From NCBI GenBank assembly GCA_902492235.1, contig CABUKS010000003.1, positions 32,497-96,496 of the forward strand: 64,000 nt of DNA. Reading direction: 5' to 3'. Numbering within the stretch: position 1 is the stretch's first letter; each line of letters begins with the position of its first letter. The position numbers and the translations under genes are program-made. Source of the stretch: an uncultured Collinsella sp. (GTDB taxonomy: Bacteria; Actinomycetota; Coriobacteriia; Coriobacteriales; Coriobacteriaceae). The notes under the pieces were generated by a model. It worked only from the letters and a program-made list of their open reading frames with translations, had not been told where the DNA came from and ran no database searches. Below are positions 17,076 through 27,584 of this stretch, piece after piece.

Positions 17076-17642
17076 ATGGATCTACACGAGCAGGGGATGA
17101 GCTCCCGTACGTTTGTGATCGCCGCCATCGTGTGCGTTCTGCTGCAGGCAGGCCTGGCACCGCAGATCTCCATTGCGGGCGGTCGCGTCAACTTCATGAT
17201 TATCCTGGTGTGCCTAAGCGTGTTCTCGGGCGACCCGACCCGTGCCGTCGTGTGCGGTTTTTGCAGCGGCTTGTTTTATGACCTGTCCGCTGCCGTGCCG
17301 GTGGGCGTTATGTCGCTCCTGCTGACCGTGGGCTCTTTTGCCCTGGTGCACAGCGCCGTCGGTCAGACGGGCGGTACCCCGAGTGCGCGCGGCGTCACCG
17401 TGGGCGCCTTTGCGCTCGTCATTAATGTGATCTACAGCATCATCTTGCTGTTTATGGGTTTGGAGACGAGCTTTGTCGTGGCGATCTTTGGGCATGCGTT
17501 GCCGTCCTCGATCCTGACGGGTCTGGTTGCCATTCCGTTTTTGATGTCCGGTGTCGTGCCGCAGTCCGGCTATGGGTTCTCCGCGCGTGGCGGACGCCAG
17601 ACGGGCATGCGCTTTAAGCCCAAGACCCGTAAGCTCAAATAG
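17076..17642 (+). CDS. mreD: Rod shape-determining protein MreD
   Basis: A small polytopic membrane protein of the elongasome. It has about 188 residues with five to six hydrophobic segments (FVIAAIVCVLLQAGLAPQI through SSILTGLVAIPFLM) and a basic C-terminus. Two ATGs are close together; 17076 is favoured because the AGGGGG at 17063-17068 is seven bases away, while for ATG 17070 it is almost adjacent. Identity rests on membrane pattern, length and position between mreC and the PBP2 gene. Confidence 0.88.
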   Translation: MDLHEQGMSSRTFVIAAIVCVLLQAGLAPQISIAGGRVNFMIILVCLSVFSGDPTRAVVCGFCSGLFYDLSAAVPVGVMSLLLTVGSFALVHSAVGQTGGTPSARGVTVGAFALVINVIYSIILLFMGLETSFVVAIFGHALPSSILTGLVAIPFLMSGVVPQSGYGFSARGGRQTGMRFKPKTRKLK

Positions 17643-17655
17643 GGGAGGCCCGTAG

Positions 17656-19725
17656 ATGTCTTCCCAGTTGACGGTTATTATCGCCGGTATCGTGCTGGTT
17701 GTGGCCATCGTGGTCGCGCTGGTCATCATGCGTCGTGGCGATTCCCGTTTTACCTACGATACGCAGCATGGAACGGCCCCGCGCGCCACCGAGGGCGAGG
17801 GCAATACCGCGGCGACCGCCTTCAAGGGCCGCTTTTCCATCCTCACCACGGGTGTGGGCGCGATGTTTGCGGCGCTTGCCGTCAAGCTGTGGGGCATGCA
17901 GATGGTCTCGTCGGACTATTACGAGAAGCAGGCTAATAGCAATCAGACTCGCACCGTTACCACACCCGCTGTGCGCGGTCGCATCCTCGACCGCAATGGC
18001 GTGGCGCTTGTTCAGAACCGTCCCTCACTTGCTGTCGTGGCCTACCGCGACCTTGCCGAGGATGAGGTTCTGGTTCGCCATCTTGCCAACGTGCTTGGAA
18101 TGCCTTACGTGGCGGTCCTTCGCAATATTCAGGACAATACAGAGGGCGCCCAGAGCCTGCATACCATCGCGACGGACGTCCGTCGCTCCACGGTTGCCTA
18201 TATTCAGGAGCATGCCGGCGAGTTCCCGGGCGTCAAGATTGCCGAGCGTACCGAGCGCCAGTATCCATATGGCGAGACGGCATGCCATATCTTGGGCTAT
18301 ACCGGCACCATTACCTCCGAGCAGCTCGAGGCCCAGAATAAGAAAACCTCTGGCGATGACGATGCTTCCGCTGGCAAGATTACGTACCAGTCGGGCGATA
18401 TCGTGGGCCAGGCGGGCGTTGAGAGCTACTACGAAAACCTGCTGCAGGGTATTCGTGGCGAGCAGACCGTCAAGGTCGATGCCTCGGGCAATGTGACCGG
18501 TCAGGCCGGCGCCGTGCCCGCGAAGGCCGGCTCCGACATTAAGCTCACGCTCGACCTTAAGATCCAACAGGCCTGTGAGACGGCGCTGGCGAGCGCTATC
18601 GAGCTTGCCAAGACCACTGGCTACAGCAATGCCGGCAACGGCGCTGTAGTGTGTCTCGATCCCAACAATGGCGAGATCCTGGGCATGGCGAGCCAGCCCA
18701 AGTTCGATCCGTCCGTCTTTATCGGCGGCGTCTCAAATGACGTGTGGACCGAGCTCAATGATGACAAGGGTTCGCACCCGCTGCTCAACCGCGCCATTAG
18801 CGGACAGTACATGTCGGCCTCGACCATCAAGCCGCTCTCGGCACTGGCCGGTCTTGAGTTTGGAACCTACACTTCAACGCAGACAACCAACTGCACGGGT
18901 TATTGGACGGGTCTGGGCAAGTCGTGGGGCAAGTACTGCTGGCTGCATTCCGGCCACGGCACCATGACGCTGCAGTCGGGTATCGCCAACTCTTGCGACC
19001 CCGTCTTCTACGACATGGGCAAGGCGTTCTTCTATGACGAGCAACATCCCGAGGGCCTGCAGGAGGTCTTTCGTCGCTGGGGTCTAGGCAAGACCTGCGG
19101 TATCGATCTGCCGAGTGAGGGCGCGGGTCGTATTCCCGATGCCGAGTGGAAAGAGTCGTACTTCACCGACGCCTCTGCCGAGGACCGCAAGTGGAATGCC
19201 GGCGATATGACCAACATTGCCATCGGCCAGGGCGACATCTTGGTGACGCCCCTGCAGATGGCGTGCGCCTATATGGGGCTTGCCAACGGCGGCAAACAGT
19301 ACGTGCCTCACGTGTTTTTGTCTGCCGTGTCGCGCGATGGCGACGGCGATGCCTATAAGTACAACGGCAAGGGCAAGAAGAAGCGCCTGGAGGCCAAGAT
19401 CAACAGCGATTCGGATTTGGCTCTTGTTCGCAACGGCATGCACGACGTGATTTACACGGCATCGACGTCCCTGGCGGCTCACTTTGGCACCCTGACGCCG
19501 CAGGTATACGGCAAGTCGGGCACGGGCGAGAAAAGCGGTGAGGACGAATACGCGTGGTTCTGCGCCTATGCACCGGCCGATGACCCCAAGTATGTCATCG
19601 CTACTGTCCTGGAGCAGGGCGGCGGCGGCTCAGATACCGCGATGCATGTCGTTCGCGACGTGCTCGGTGTGATTTATGACGAGCCCGATACCTCTTCGGC
19701 CTCGGGCGATTCTTCGGTTCGATAG
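17656..19725 (+). CDS. mrdA: Penicillin-binding protein 2, peptidoglycan transpeptidase
   Basis: A class B PBP that cross-links peptidoglycan during elongation, working with RodA. The 689-residue protein contains an N-terminal dimerisation domain (TPAVRGRILDRNG). The transpeptidase domain has SxxK motif STIK, an SxD-type motif (NSCD) and KSGTG. It has two hydrophobic segments near the N-terminus, about residues 5-25 and 61-80. The second matches the normal PBP2 anchor and the first is extra. GGGGAGGCC precedes the ATG. Confidence 0.95.
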   Translation: MSSQLTVIIAGIVLVVAIVVALVIMRRGDSRFTYDTQHGTAPRATEGEGNTAATAFKGRFSILTTGVGAMFAALAVKLWGMQMVSSDYYEKQANSNQTRTVTTPAVRGRILDRNGVALVQNRPSLAVVAYRDLAEDEVLVRHLANVLGMPYVAVLRNIQDNTEGAQSLHTIATDVRRSTVAYIQEHAGEFPGVKIAERTERQYPYGETACHILGYTGTITSEQLEAQNKKTSGDDDASAGKITYQSGDIVGQAGVESYYENLLQGIRGEQTVKVDASGNVTGQAGAVPAKAGSDIKLTLDLKIQQACETALASAIELAKTTGYSNAGNGAVVCLDPNNGEILGMASQPKFDPSVFIGGVSNDVWTELNDDKGSHPLLNRAISGQYMSASTIKPLSALAGLEFGTYTSTQTTNCTGYWTGLGKSWGKYCWLHSGHGTMTLQSGIANSCDPVFYDMGKAFFYDEQHPEGLQEVFRRWGLGKTCGIDLPSEGAGRIPDAEWKESYFTDASAEDRKWNAGDMTNIAIGQGDILVTPLQMACAYMGLANGGKQYVPHVFLSAVSRDGDGDAYKYNGKGKKKRLEAKINSDSDLALVRNGMHDVIYTASTSLAAHFGTLTPQVYGKSGTGEKSGEDEYAWFCAYAPADDPKYVIATVLEQGGGGSDTAMHVVRDVLGVIYDEPDTSSASGDSSVR

Positions 19726-19734
19726 GAGGTTGCG

Positions 19735-20961
19735 ATGGATTTTTCTCCGGCGGATCTGTTCCGTTCAACCAAGACCGGCTCTCGCAGCAGCCTGGACCGC
19801 GTCAACAAGCAACTTTCGGCCTCGCGCGGCACGTTTCGCCAAAAGGTGCATATCGGTGTGCTCGTGGCTACTGTGGCGCTCGTCGCCTACGGTGCCATCA
19901 TTATCTGGTCGGCTTCGCAGTTTAAGGCCGATGCTTCGTTCTCACGTCATCTGCTGGGAATTGGCATCGGCACGGTGCTGGCGGTGCTCGTCTGGCGAAC
20001 CGACCTGCGCGGTATTTCCAATTTCTCGACGGCGTTGCTCGTCATCGACCTGATCGTGATCCTCTCGCCCAAGATTCCGGGTCTGTCCTATACGGGCGGT
20101 CTGGGCATGACGGGCTGGATCAAGATTCCCGGTATCGGCTTGACATTCCAGCCGGTTGAGCTTGCCAAGCTCATCACCATCTTCTTTATTGCTACGCTTG
20201 GCTCGCAGTATAACGGTCGCTTCGATACCGTTCGCGACTACGTCAAGCTCTGCGGCATGCTGTCCATTCCATTTTTGGCCGTCGTTGCCATGGGCGACCT
20301 GGGCTCGGGCCTGGTCGTGCTGGTTTCGGGCGCCATCGTCATTTGTATGAGCGGTGCACGCCGCGAATGGGTGCTGTCGACCCTGGCCCTGCTTGTGGGC
20401 CTGGTGGCCCTCGTCCTGGCGCTCGATTCGGTCTTTGATTCGTTGCTCGGCCATGATGTGCTCATCAAGCAGTATCAGATGAACCGTCTGACGGTCTTTA
20501 TCGACCCCGATAATGCCGATTCGGACGATGCGTACAATCTGCAGCAGTCGTTGATCGCGGTCGGCTCGGGCGGCTTCTTTGGTAAGGGCCTGGGGCATGC
20601 GACGCAGTCGGCCGGCGGCTTTCTGCCTGAGTTCCACACCGACTTCGTCTTCGCCTTTTTGTCCGAGACCTTTGGCTTCTGCGGCTCCTTTTTGCTGCTG
20701 TGCTTGTACGTACTGCTCATCTTCTCGACGATCCGCGTTGCCTTTAAGTGCGAGTCTCTGTTCCTACGCTTATCATGCGTAGGTATCGTCGGCATGTGGG
20801 CGTTCCAGACCTTCGAAAACATCGGCATGTGCATCGGCATGATGCCGATTACCGGTATTCCGCTACCGTTTATTAGCTTCGGTTCGTCTTCGATGATGAT
20901 TCAGCTGCTGACGGTGGGTATCGTACAATCCATATGGCGGCATCGTTCGGGCGCCGCGTAA
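19735..20961 (+). CDS. rodA: Peptidoglycan glycosyltransferase RodA (SEDS family)
   Basis: A polytopic SEDS glycosyltransferase that polymerises lipid II during elongation. The 408-residue protein has about ten transmembrane helices. It shows SEDS signatures GWIKIPGIGLTFQPVELAKL (with the catalytic Asp region later), MGDLGSGLVVL, LPEFHTDFVFAFLSETFGF and GMMPITGIPLPFISFGSSSMM. It starts nine bases after the PBP2 stop codon, with GATAGGAGG as the binding site. The pair forms the core elongation synthase. Confidence 0.95.
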   Translation: MDFSPADLFRSTKTGSRSSLDRVNKQLSASRGTFRQKVHIGVLVATVALVAYGAIIIWSASQFKADASFSRHLLGIGIGTVLAVLVWRTDLRGISNFSTALLVIDLIVILSPKIPGLSYTGGLGMTGWIKIPGIGLTFQPVELAKLITIFFIATLGSQYNGRFDTVRDYVKLCGMLSIPFLAVVAMGDLGSGLVVLVSGAIVICMSGARREWVLSTLALLVGLVALVLALDSVFDSLLGHDVLIKQYQMNRLTVFIDPDNADSDDAYNLQQSLIAVGSGGFFGKGLGHATQSAGGFLPEFHTDFVFAFLSETFGFCGSFLLLCLYVLLIFSTIRVAFKCESLFLRLSCVGIVGMWAFQTFENIGMCIGMMPITGIPLPFISFGSSSMMIQLLTVGIVQSIWRHRSGAA

Positions 20962-20979
20962 CCGCTGGAGGGGTTTGCT

Positions 20980-21909
20980 ATGAAAATTCCCGTAAATAAG
21001 CTGACCCGCGCTTTTAAGATGGGCGCGTCCGTTAAGAAGGATTCCGATACGCCGGTGCGCATCTTGGTCTATCTGGATTCGTCCGCCTCGCGCTTTCTGG
21101 CCGAGACGGTGCGTGACGCCTTTGTGCCGCAGACGACCTCGGGCATTGTGCGCGTCGAGCGTCTGGGGGAGGAGCGAATAGCTCCAAAGACCGATACCGA
21201 TGTGGTGCTGGTGCTCTCGTGTGGTTCCGACCGCTTGGAGAGTGCCGTGCAGGAGCTCGTGATCGCCGGCGCGCCCGTGTGCGTACTTGCCGAGTCTGCT
21301 GTGGAGGTGCCGTTTATCGAGGAGTCCACGCCCATGCTCGGCGTGGTAGCGGCAACCGATAAGACGTATCTGCTCGAGACGCTTGCCCGCTGGATTCTCG
21401 ATCGCACCGACAAGGAAACGGCTTTTGCGGCGAACTTTGCCTTCATGCGCATCGCGGCGGCCAATCGTATCATCACCTCGTGCGCGCTCACCAATATGGC
21501 GACCGGTGCGCTGGTGTTTTTGCCGGGCGCCGATTATCCCGTTATGGCGCTGGCGCAGGTGGGCATGCTCTTTGAGCTCGCTGCCGTCTTTGGACGCGGC
21601 ATTAAGCCTGAGCGCGGCTACGAGGTCGCGGGCGTGCTTGCCGGCGGTCTTGTGATCCGAGCGGTCACCCGCGCACTTGTCAAGCAGACGCCGCATATTG
21701 GGTTTGCCGTCAAGGCGCTCACTGCTGCCGCGGGCACCTATGGCATGGGCCGTGCGCTCGTTTCGCTCTACGAGCGCGATGTCGACTACAGCCGTGCCAA
21801 CGAGGTGGTCACTGCCACGTTCTCCCGCGTTCGCGATCTGGTGACCACGGTCGCGGGCGCTACCCGTCCTATGGCGTCCTATCAGGACGCATCAGATCTC
21901 GCTGCTTAG
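20980..21909 (+). CDS. DUF697-like membrane-associated protein
   Basis: A 309-residue protein of unknown function. The N-terminal 150 residues form an alpha/beta region with a repeating strand-helix rhythm (VRILVYLDSS, DVVLVLSCGSDRL, APVCVLAESA). The C-terminal half contains AANRIITSCALTNMATGALVFLPGADYPVMALAQVGMLFELAAVFG, two helical hairpins like those of DUF697/YcjF proteins, which often accompany GTPases. No P-loop is present. It lies 18 bases after rodA and 10 before a TTG-started radical SAM gene, so it may belong to the mre transcription unit. Confidence 0.6.
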   Translation: MKIPVNKLTRAFKMGASVKKDSDTPVRILVYLDSSASRFLAETVRDAFVPQTTSGIVRVERLGEERIAPKTDTDVVLVLSCGSDRLESAVQELVIAGAPVCVLAESAVEVPFIEESTPMLGVVAATDKTYLLETLARWILDRTDKETAFAANFAFMRIAAANRIITSCALTNMATGALVFLPGADYPVMALAQVGMLFELAAVFGRGIKPERGYEVAGVLAGGLVIRAVTRALVKQTPHIGFAVKALTAAAGTYGMGRALVSLYERDVDYSRANEVVTATFSRVRDLVTTVAGATRPMASYQDASDLAA

Positions 21910-21919
21910 GGGTTTTCCG

Positions 21920-23797
21920 TTGCGCGTTGCATACCAAGATTGTTTTCATTTAATTGAGCCGTTGCTCGCCAAGGTCGAGAAGCCGAGTCGCTATATCGAT
22001 CACGAGTGGGGCACGCTTTCCAAGGCCGATGCCGACTACCGTTGCTGCCTGATCTACCCGGATGTGTACGAGGTTGGTCTGCCCAACCAGGGCATCGCCA
22101 TCCTCTACAACATCCTTAACCAGGCCGAGGGCATCTCCTGCGAGCGTGGCTATGTGCCGTGGCCCGATATGGGTGATGCCATGCGCGAGGCGGGTATTCC
22201 GCTGCTGTCGCTCGAGGGTGCAGCGCCGGTCGCTTCGTTTGATATCGTCGGTCTGCATGTGCCGCACGAGATGGCGGTGACGAACTTCCTCGAGGCACTC
22301 GACCTCGCTGGTATTCCGCTGTTAGCGGCTGACCGCACCGAGGACGACCCCATTATCATCGCCGGCGGCCCCTCGGTGTACAACCCCGAGCCGTACGCGG
22401 CCTTCTTCGATGCCATCCTCATCGGTGAGGGCGAGGAATCGCTGCTCGAGACCTGCCAGCTGCATCGCCGCCTGCGTGACGAAGGGGTCCCGCGCGCGCA
22501 GATTGTCGAGCAGCTTGCATCCATTGCCGGCAACTACGTGCCGTCGCTCTATGAGGTTCGTCACGACGAGCCCTGCTCGCCGCATGGCTACACCGTGCCG
22601 CGTGAGGGCAAGGATGCGCCGACCGTGGTCTACAAGCGCGTCGTCGAGGATTTCGGCGCCACGAATCCGCTGTCGCAGTCGTGCGTGCCCTATGCACAAC
22701 TGGTTCACGACCGCCTGTCTATCGAGATCCTGCGCGGCTGCGCCCGCGGCTGTCGTTTTTGTCAGGCCGGCATGACGTATCGCCCGGTGCGCGAGCGCTC
22801 GGCCGACCAGATCGTCTCGTCGGTGATTCAGGGTCTGGAAAAGACCGGCTATGACGAGGTGTCGCTGACCTCGCTCTCCACGACCGACCACTCCTGCATT
22901 CGCGACGTGCTCGGCAGGCTCAACCGTCGCCTGGAGGATACGGGTATTCGCGTGTCTATTCCGTCGCAGCGCCTGGATTCGTTTGGCGTGGATATGGCCG
23001 AGTCGGTTGCTGGCGAAAAGAAGGGCGGCCTGACGTTCGCGCCCGAGGCCGGCAGCCAGCGCATGCGCGACATCATTAACAAGAACGTGACCGAGGAGGA
23101 CCTGGACCGTGCGGCCAAGGCGGCCTTCGAGGCCGGCTGGAACCGCATGAAGCTCTACTTTATGATGGGCCTTCCCGGCGAGCGCGACGAGGACATCGTG
23201 GCCATCGCCAATCTGGCCGATCACGTGCTGGAGCTCGGTCGTTCCGTGGTGCCCAAGGCTCGTCGCGGCTCGATCTCGGTGTCGATCTCGGTTTCGGTCT
23301 TTATCCCCAAGGCTGCCACGCCGTTCCAGTGGTGCCCGCAGCTCGACTACGACGACGTCAAGCGTCGCCAGAAGTTGCTTATCACGAGCGTTCGCAACCG
23401 TGCCGTCCGCGTGCATTACCACGATGCCGAGACCTCGCTCATCGAGGCCGCGCTGTCCCGCGCCGGTCGTGACATGACGCCCGTCATCATCGACGCTTGG
23501 CGCTCGGGCTCTCGCTTTGACGCCTGGGTAGAGCATTTCTCGCTCGAGAACTGGAAGGAGGCTGCTGCCAAAAACGGCATCGACCTCAATGAGCTCGTGC
23601 ACCTGCCCTACGAGTTGGACTGGCGCCTGCCGTGGGAGCACGTGAGCCCCGGCTGCACACGCGGCTTTCTCGAGCGCGAGTACCGTCGCTCGCTCGAGGG
23701 CGTCACGACTCCCGACTGCACCCGCACGTCGTGCACCGGCTGCGGGATCTGCCCCACGCTCCACGCCAAGAATGTATTGATGGGTGATCGCGCATGA
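21920..23797 (+). CDS. Radical SAM protein, TIGR03960 family
   Basis: A 625-residue protein whose order is an N-terminal B12-binding-like Rossmann domain (LIYPDVYEVGLPNQGIAILYNILN; no DxHxxG cobalamin motif seen), then a radical SAM core. The core has the 4Fe-4S motif CARGCRFC in EILRGCARGCRFCQAGM. It ends in a Cys-rich tail (CTRTSCTGCGICP) that could hold another cluster. The family's substrate is not established to my knowledge; its fixed partnership with the next gene and the nearness of L21 suggest RNA or ribosome modification. TTG start; the end overlaps the next gene by four bases (ATGA). Confidence 0.88.
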   Translation: MRVAYQDCFHLIEPLLAKVEKPSRYIDHEWGTLSKADADYRCCLIYPDVYEVGLPNQGIAILYNILNQAEGISCERGYVPWPDMGDAMREAGIPLLSLEGAAPVASFDIVGLHVPHEMAVTNFLEALDLAGIPLLAADRTEDDPIIIAGGPSVYNPEPYAAFFDAILIGEGEESLLETCQLHRRLRDEGVPRAQIVEQLASIAGNYVPSLYEVRHDEPCSPHGYTVPREGKDAPTVVYKRVVEDFGATNPLSQSCVPYAQLVHDRLSIEILRGCARGCRFCQAGMTYRPVRERSADQIVSSVIQGLEKTGYDEVSLTSLSTTDHSCIRDVLGRLNRRLEDTGIRVSIPSQRLDSFGVDMAESVAGEKKGGLTFAPEAGSQRMRDIINKNVTEEDLDRAAKAAFEAGWNRMKLYFMMGLPGERDEDIVAIANLADHVLELGRSVVPKARRGSISVSISVSVFIPKAATPFQWCPQLDYDDVKRRQKLLITSVRNRAVRVHYHDAETSLIEAALSRAGRDMTPVIIDAWRSGSRFDAWVEHFSLENWKEAAAKNGIDLNELVHLPYELDWRLPWEHVSPGCTRGFLEREYRRSLEGVTTPDCTRTSCTGCGICPTLHAKNVLMGDRA

Positions 23798-24606
23798 GTG
23801 AGCGCCTGACCGACAACCCCTCGCTCTTTAGGCTTCGTGTTCGCTATGGCAAGCGCGATCGCCTTAAGTACCTGGGCCATCTCGAAGTGATCCATACCAT
23901 TGAGCGCATCGTGCGCCGTGCGGGACTCCCCTATGCCGTCACGCAGGGCTTCTCTCCGCACATGCGCGTGGGCTTCTCTTCGGCGCTACCGGTGGGTACG
24001 TCGTCGACATGTGAGTGGTATGACCTGTTTATGACCGAGTTCGTGGCGCTCGACGAGGCGTTTGGGCGCCTGGCTGCGGCGTCTCCGGCCGATCTGGCGC
24101 CCATCGAGGCGGCGTACATCGACGTGCGCACGCCGGCGTTGACGGCGCAGCTCACGCGCCTGTCGTATCGCATCGACCTGCATCTGGACCCCGAGGCGCC
24201 CGTAAGCGCCGACGAGGTGCATCGTGCGATCGACACGCTGCGCGCGGGCCATGGCATCGACTACGCGCGCGGAAAAAAGAGCAAGCGCTTGGATTTGGAT
24301 CACACGCTCGTGGGCTATGAGCTCACGGCGGGGGAGCGCCCGGACCATTTGGTGCTCATGCTCGACACCCATGCCGACAACGAGGGCTCCATGCGTCCGG
24401 AAATTTTGCTTTCTGCGGCTGATGTTTTGTTGCAGGGCTTGACCCCGGGCGTGGATGCACCTATTGTTTCCACCGGTATGCAAGACCTCGTGACCATCTG
24501 CTCCTACGATGTCGAGCGTCAGAATCAAGCATGCGAGGACGACGAGGGCCAACTCGTCAGCCCCATACCTGTGCGAACTTGTGGATTTGCTCCACATACT
24601 CGTTGA
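23794..24606 (+). CDS. TIGR03936-type radical SAM-associated protein (DUF2344)
   Basis: A 270-residue partner of the preceding radical SAM enzyme. It begins with the family signature LRVRYGKRDRLKYLGHLEVIHTIERIVRRAGLPYAVTQGFSPHMRVGFSSALPVGTSS. The ATG overlaps the upstream stop (ATGA), so the two are translated together. No cluster-binding Cys motif is seen, so it likely acts as a substrate-binding or accessory subunit. In several bacteria the pair is fused into one protein. The promoter of rplU overlaps its stop codon. Confidence 0.88.
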   Translation: MSERLTDNPSLFRLRVRYGKRDRLKYLGHLEVIHTIERIVRRAGLPYAVTQGFSPHMRVGFSSALPVGTSSTCEWYDLFMTEFVALDEAFGRLAAASPADLAPIEAAYIDVRTPALTAQLTRLSYRIDLHLDPEAPVSADEVHRAIDTLRAGHGIDYARGKKSKRLDLDHTLVGYELTAGERPDHLVLMLDTHADNEGSMRPEILLSAADVLLQGLTPGVDAPIVSTGMQDLVTICSYDVERQNQACEDDEGQLVSPIPVRTCGFAPHTR

Positions 24607-24631
24607 CGGGGGTATTTTCGCCTGCTACTAT
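24603..24631 (+). promoter_or_regulatory. Promoter of rplU-rpmA
   Basis: TTGACG (24603-24608), 17-base spacer, TACTAT (24626-24631). It overlaps the end of the upstream gene and sits about 43 bases before the L21 ATG. Confidence 0.8.
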
Positions 24632-24673
24632 ATTCGACTGTTGCACTAACTGATGCATGAAGGGCAAGTAAAC

Positions 24674-25048
24674 ATGTACGCAATCGTTAACACGGGCGGC
24701 AAGCAGTACAAGGTCGCCACCGACGATGTCATCACCGTCGAGAAGATCGAGGGCAATGAGGGCGACAAGGTCACCCTGCCGGTTATCTTCCTCAACGATG
24801 GTAAGAAGATCGTCACCGATCCCGACAAGCTGGCCAAGGCCAAGGTTACCGCTCAGATCGTTGAGCAGTTCAAGGGCGAGAAGCAGCTGGTCTTCAAGTT
24901 CCACAAGCGCAAGCGCTATCGTCGTCTGAAGGGTCACCGTCAGCAGCTCACCAAGCTGAAGATTGTGAAGGTTCAGGCTACCTCCCGCGCCAAGAAGGCT
25001 GTCAAGGCAGAGGCTGAGGCTGTTGCCGAGGCTCCCGTCGCCGAGTAG
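24674..25048 (+). CDS. rplU: 50S ribosomal protein L21
   Basis: A 124-residue protein beginning MYAIVNTGGKQYKV, the universal L21 start, with KFHKRKRYRRLKGHRQQ in the rRNA-binding region. ATG 24674 is chosen over an upstream in-frame ATG at 24653 by homology and by GAAGGGC upstream. The C-terminus is extended by an Ala/Glu/Val-rich tail of about 20 residues, common in actinobacteria. Confidence 0.97.
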   Translation: MYAIVNTGGKQYKVATDDVITVEKIEGNEGDKVTLPVIFLNDGKKIVTDPDKLAKAKVTAQIVEQFKGEKQLVFKFHKRKRYRRLKGHRQQLTKLKIVKVQATSRAKKAVKAEAEAVAEAPVAE

Positions 25049-25081
25049 ATTACACTCGTAACGAAAGAGTAGGTATACACA

Positions 25082-25339
25082 ATGGCACACAAAAAAGGAC
25101 TCGGTTCCTCCCGTAATGGCCGTGACTCCCGCGGTCAGCGCCTTGGCACGAAGCGCTATGCCGGCCAGACGGTAACCACGGGCACGATTCTCGTCCGTCA
25201 GCACGGCACGCACATCCACCCGGGTGAGAACGTTGGCCGTGGTAAGGACGACACGCTGTTCGCGCTGGTCGACGGTACCGTTGAGTTCCACAAGGGTATC
25301 AAGCACAGGGTCAGCGTACGCCCGCTCGCGAACGCGTAA
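25082..25339 (+). CDS. rpmA: 50S ribosomal protein L27
   Basis: An 85-residue protein with the canonical [17 protein letters not shown]-terminus that reaches the peptidyl transferase centre. There is no Firmicute-type cleavable N-terminal extension. It lies 33 bases after rplU and is followed by a strong terminator. Confidence 0.98.
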   Translation: MAHKKGLGSSRNGRDSRGQRLGTKRYAGQTVTTGTILVRQHGTHIHPGENVGRGKDDTLFALVDGTVEFHKGIKHRVSVRPLANA

Positions 25340-25364
25340 TTCACCCTTCATAGAGCACATATGT

Positions 25365-25408
25365 GGGAGGCACTTGAGTTTTAGGATTCAAGGGTCTCCC
25401 TCTTTTTT
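25365..25408 (+). terminator. Terminator after rpmA
   Basis: The 13-position stem GGGAGGCACTTGA / TTCAAGGGTCTCCC (one mismatch and one G-U) is followed by TCTTTTTT. The obgE start lies 17 bases beyond, so obgE would rely on read-through or its own promoter. Confidence 0.8.
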
Positions 25409-25412
25409 GTAG

Positions 25413-26891
<1,479 letters not shown>

Positions 26892-26894
26892 GCC

Positions 26895-27572
26895 ATGTCG
26901 CTGCGCGGTGGAATCGGTCTGCCCGAGCTTCCTCTAGAGGACGGGCGGGAGTTTAGGCTCGGCATTATGGGCGGCACATTCGACCCGATTCATTACGGGC
27001 ACTTGGTGACTGCCGAGCAGGCACGCGAGTCGCTCGACTTGGACGCTGTGCTCTTTATGCCGGCGGGCTCTCCTGCCTTTAAGCTTGACAAGCCGGTGAC
27101 GCCTGCCGAGGACCGTTATGCCATGACGGTCCTCGCCACCGCCGCGAACCCGGCCTTTTTGGCGAGCCGGTTCGAGATCGACCGTCCGGGCGTAACCTAT
27201 ACGGCCGATACGCTTCATGCCCTTCGCGACTTTTACCCGCCGCAGGTAAAGCTCTACTTTATTACGGGCGCCGACGCGATTATCGATATTGTGACCTGGC
27301 ATGATGCCGAACGAATCGCTGAGCTTGCCACCTTTATTGCTGCGACGCGACCGGGCTTTGATATCGATACGGCGCGTGCCCGAATCAAAGAGTCGGGACT
27401 GCCGTTCGACGTGCGCTATATTCAGATTCCGGCGCTGGCGATCAGCTCGACGAACATTCGTAAGCGAGTTGCCCGCGGCATGAGCGTGCGCTATCTTACG
27501 AGCGAGTCCGTGCTCGGCTACATTCGCAAACGCAGGCTATATGCCGATTTGGGCCAAGAAGATTTTGAGTGA
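26895..27572 (+). CDS. nadD: Nicotinate-nucleotide adenylyltransferase
   Basis: Adenylates nicotinate mononucleotide in NAD synthesis. The 225-residue protein has the nucleotidyltransferase motif GGTFDPIHYGH (HxGH) and the C-terminal ISSTNIRKRVARG. The 18 residues before the core are extra to the usual start but share a good context, three bases after obgE. Confidence 0.95.
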   Translation: MSLRGGIGLPELPLEDGREFRLGIMGGTFDPIHYGHLVTAEQARESLDLDAVLFMPAGSPAFKLDKPVTPAEDRYAMTVLATAANPAFLASRFEIDRPGVTYTADTLHALRDFYPPQVKLYFITGADAIIDIVTWHDAERIAELATFIAATRPGFDIDTARARIKESGLPFDVRYIQIPALAISSTNIRKRVARGMSVRYLTSESVLGYIRKRRLYADLGQEDFE

Positions 27573-27584
27573 TGGGGGTCTACG

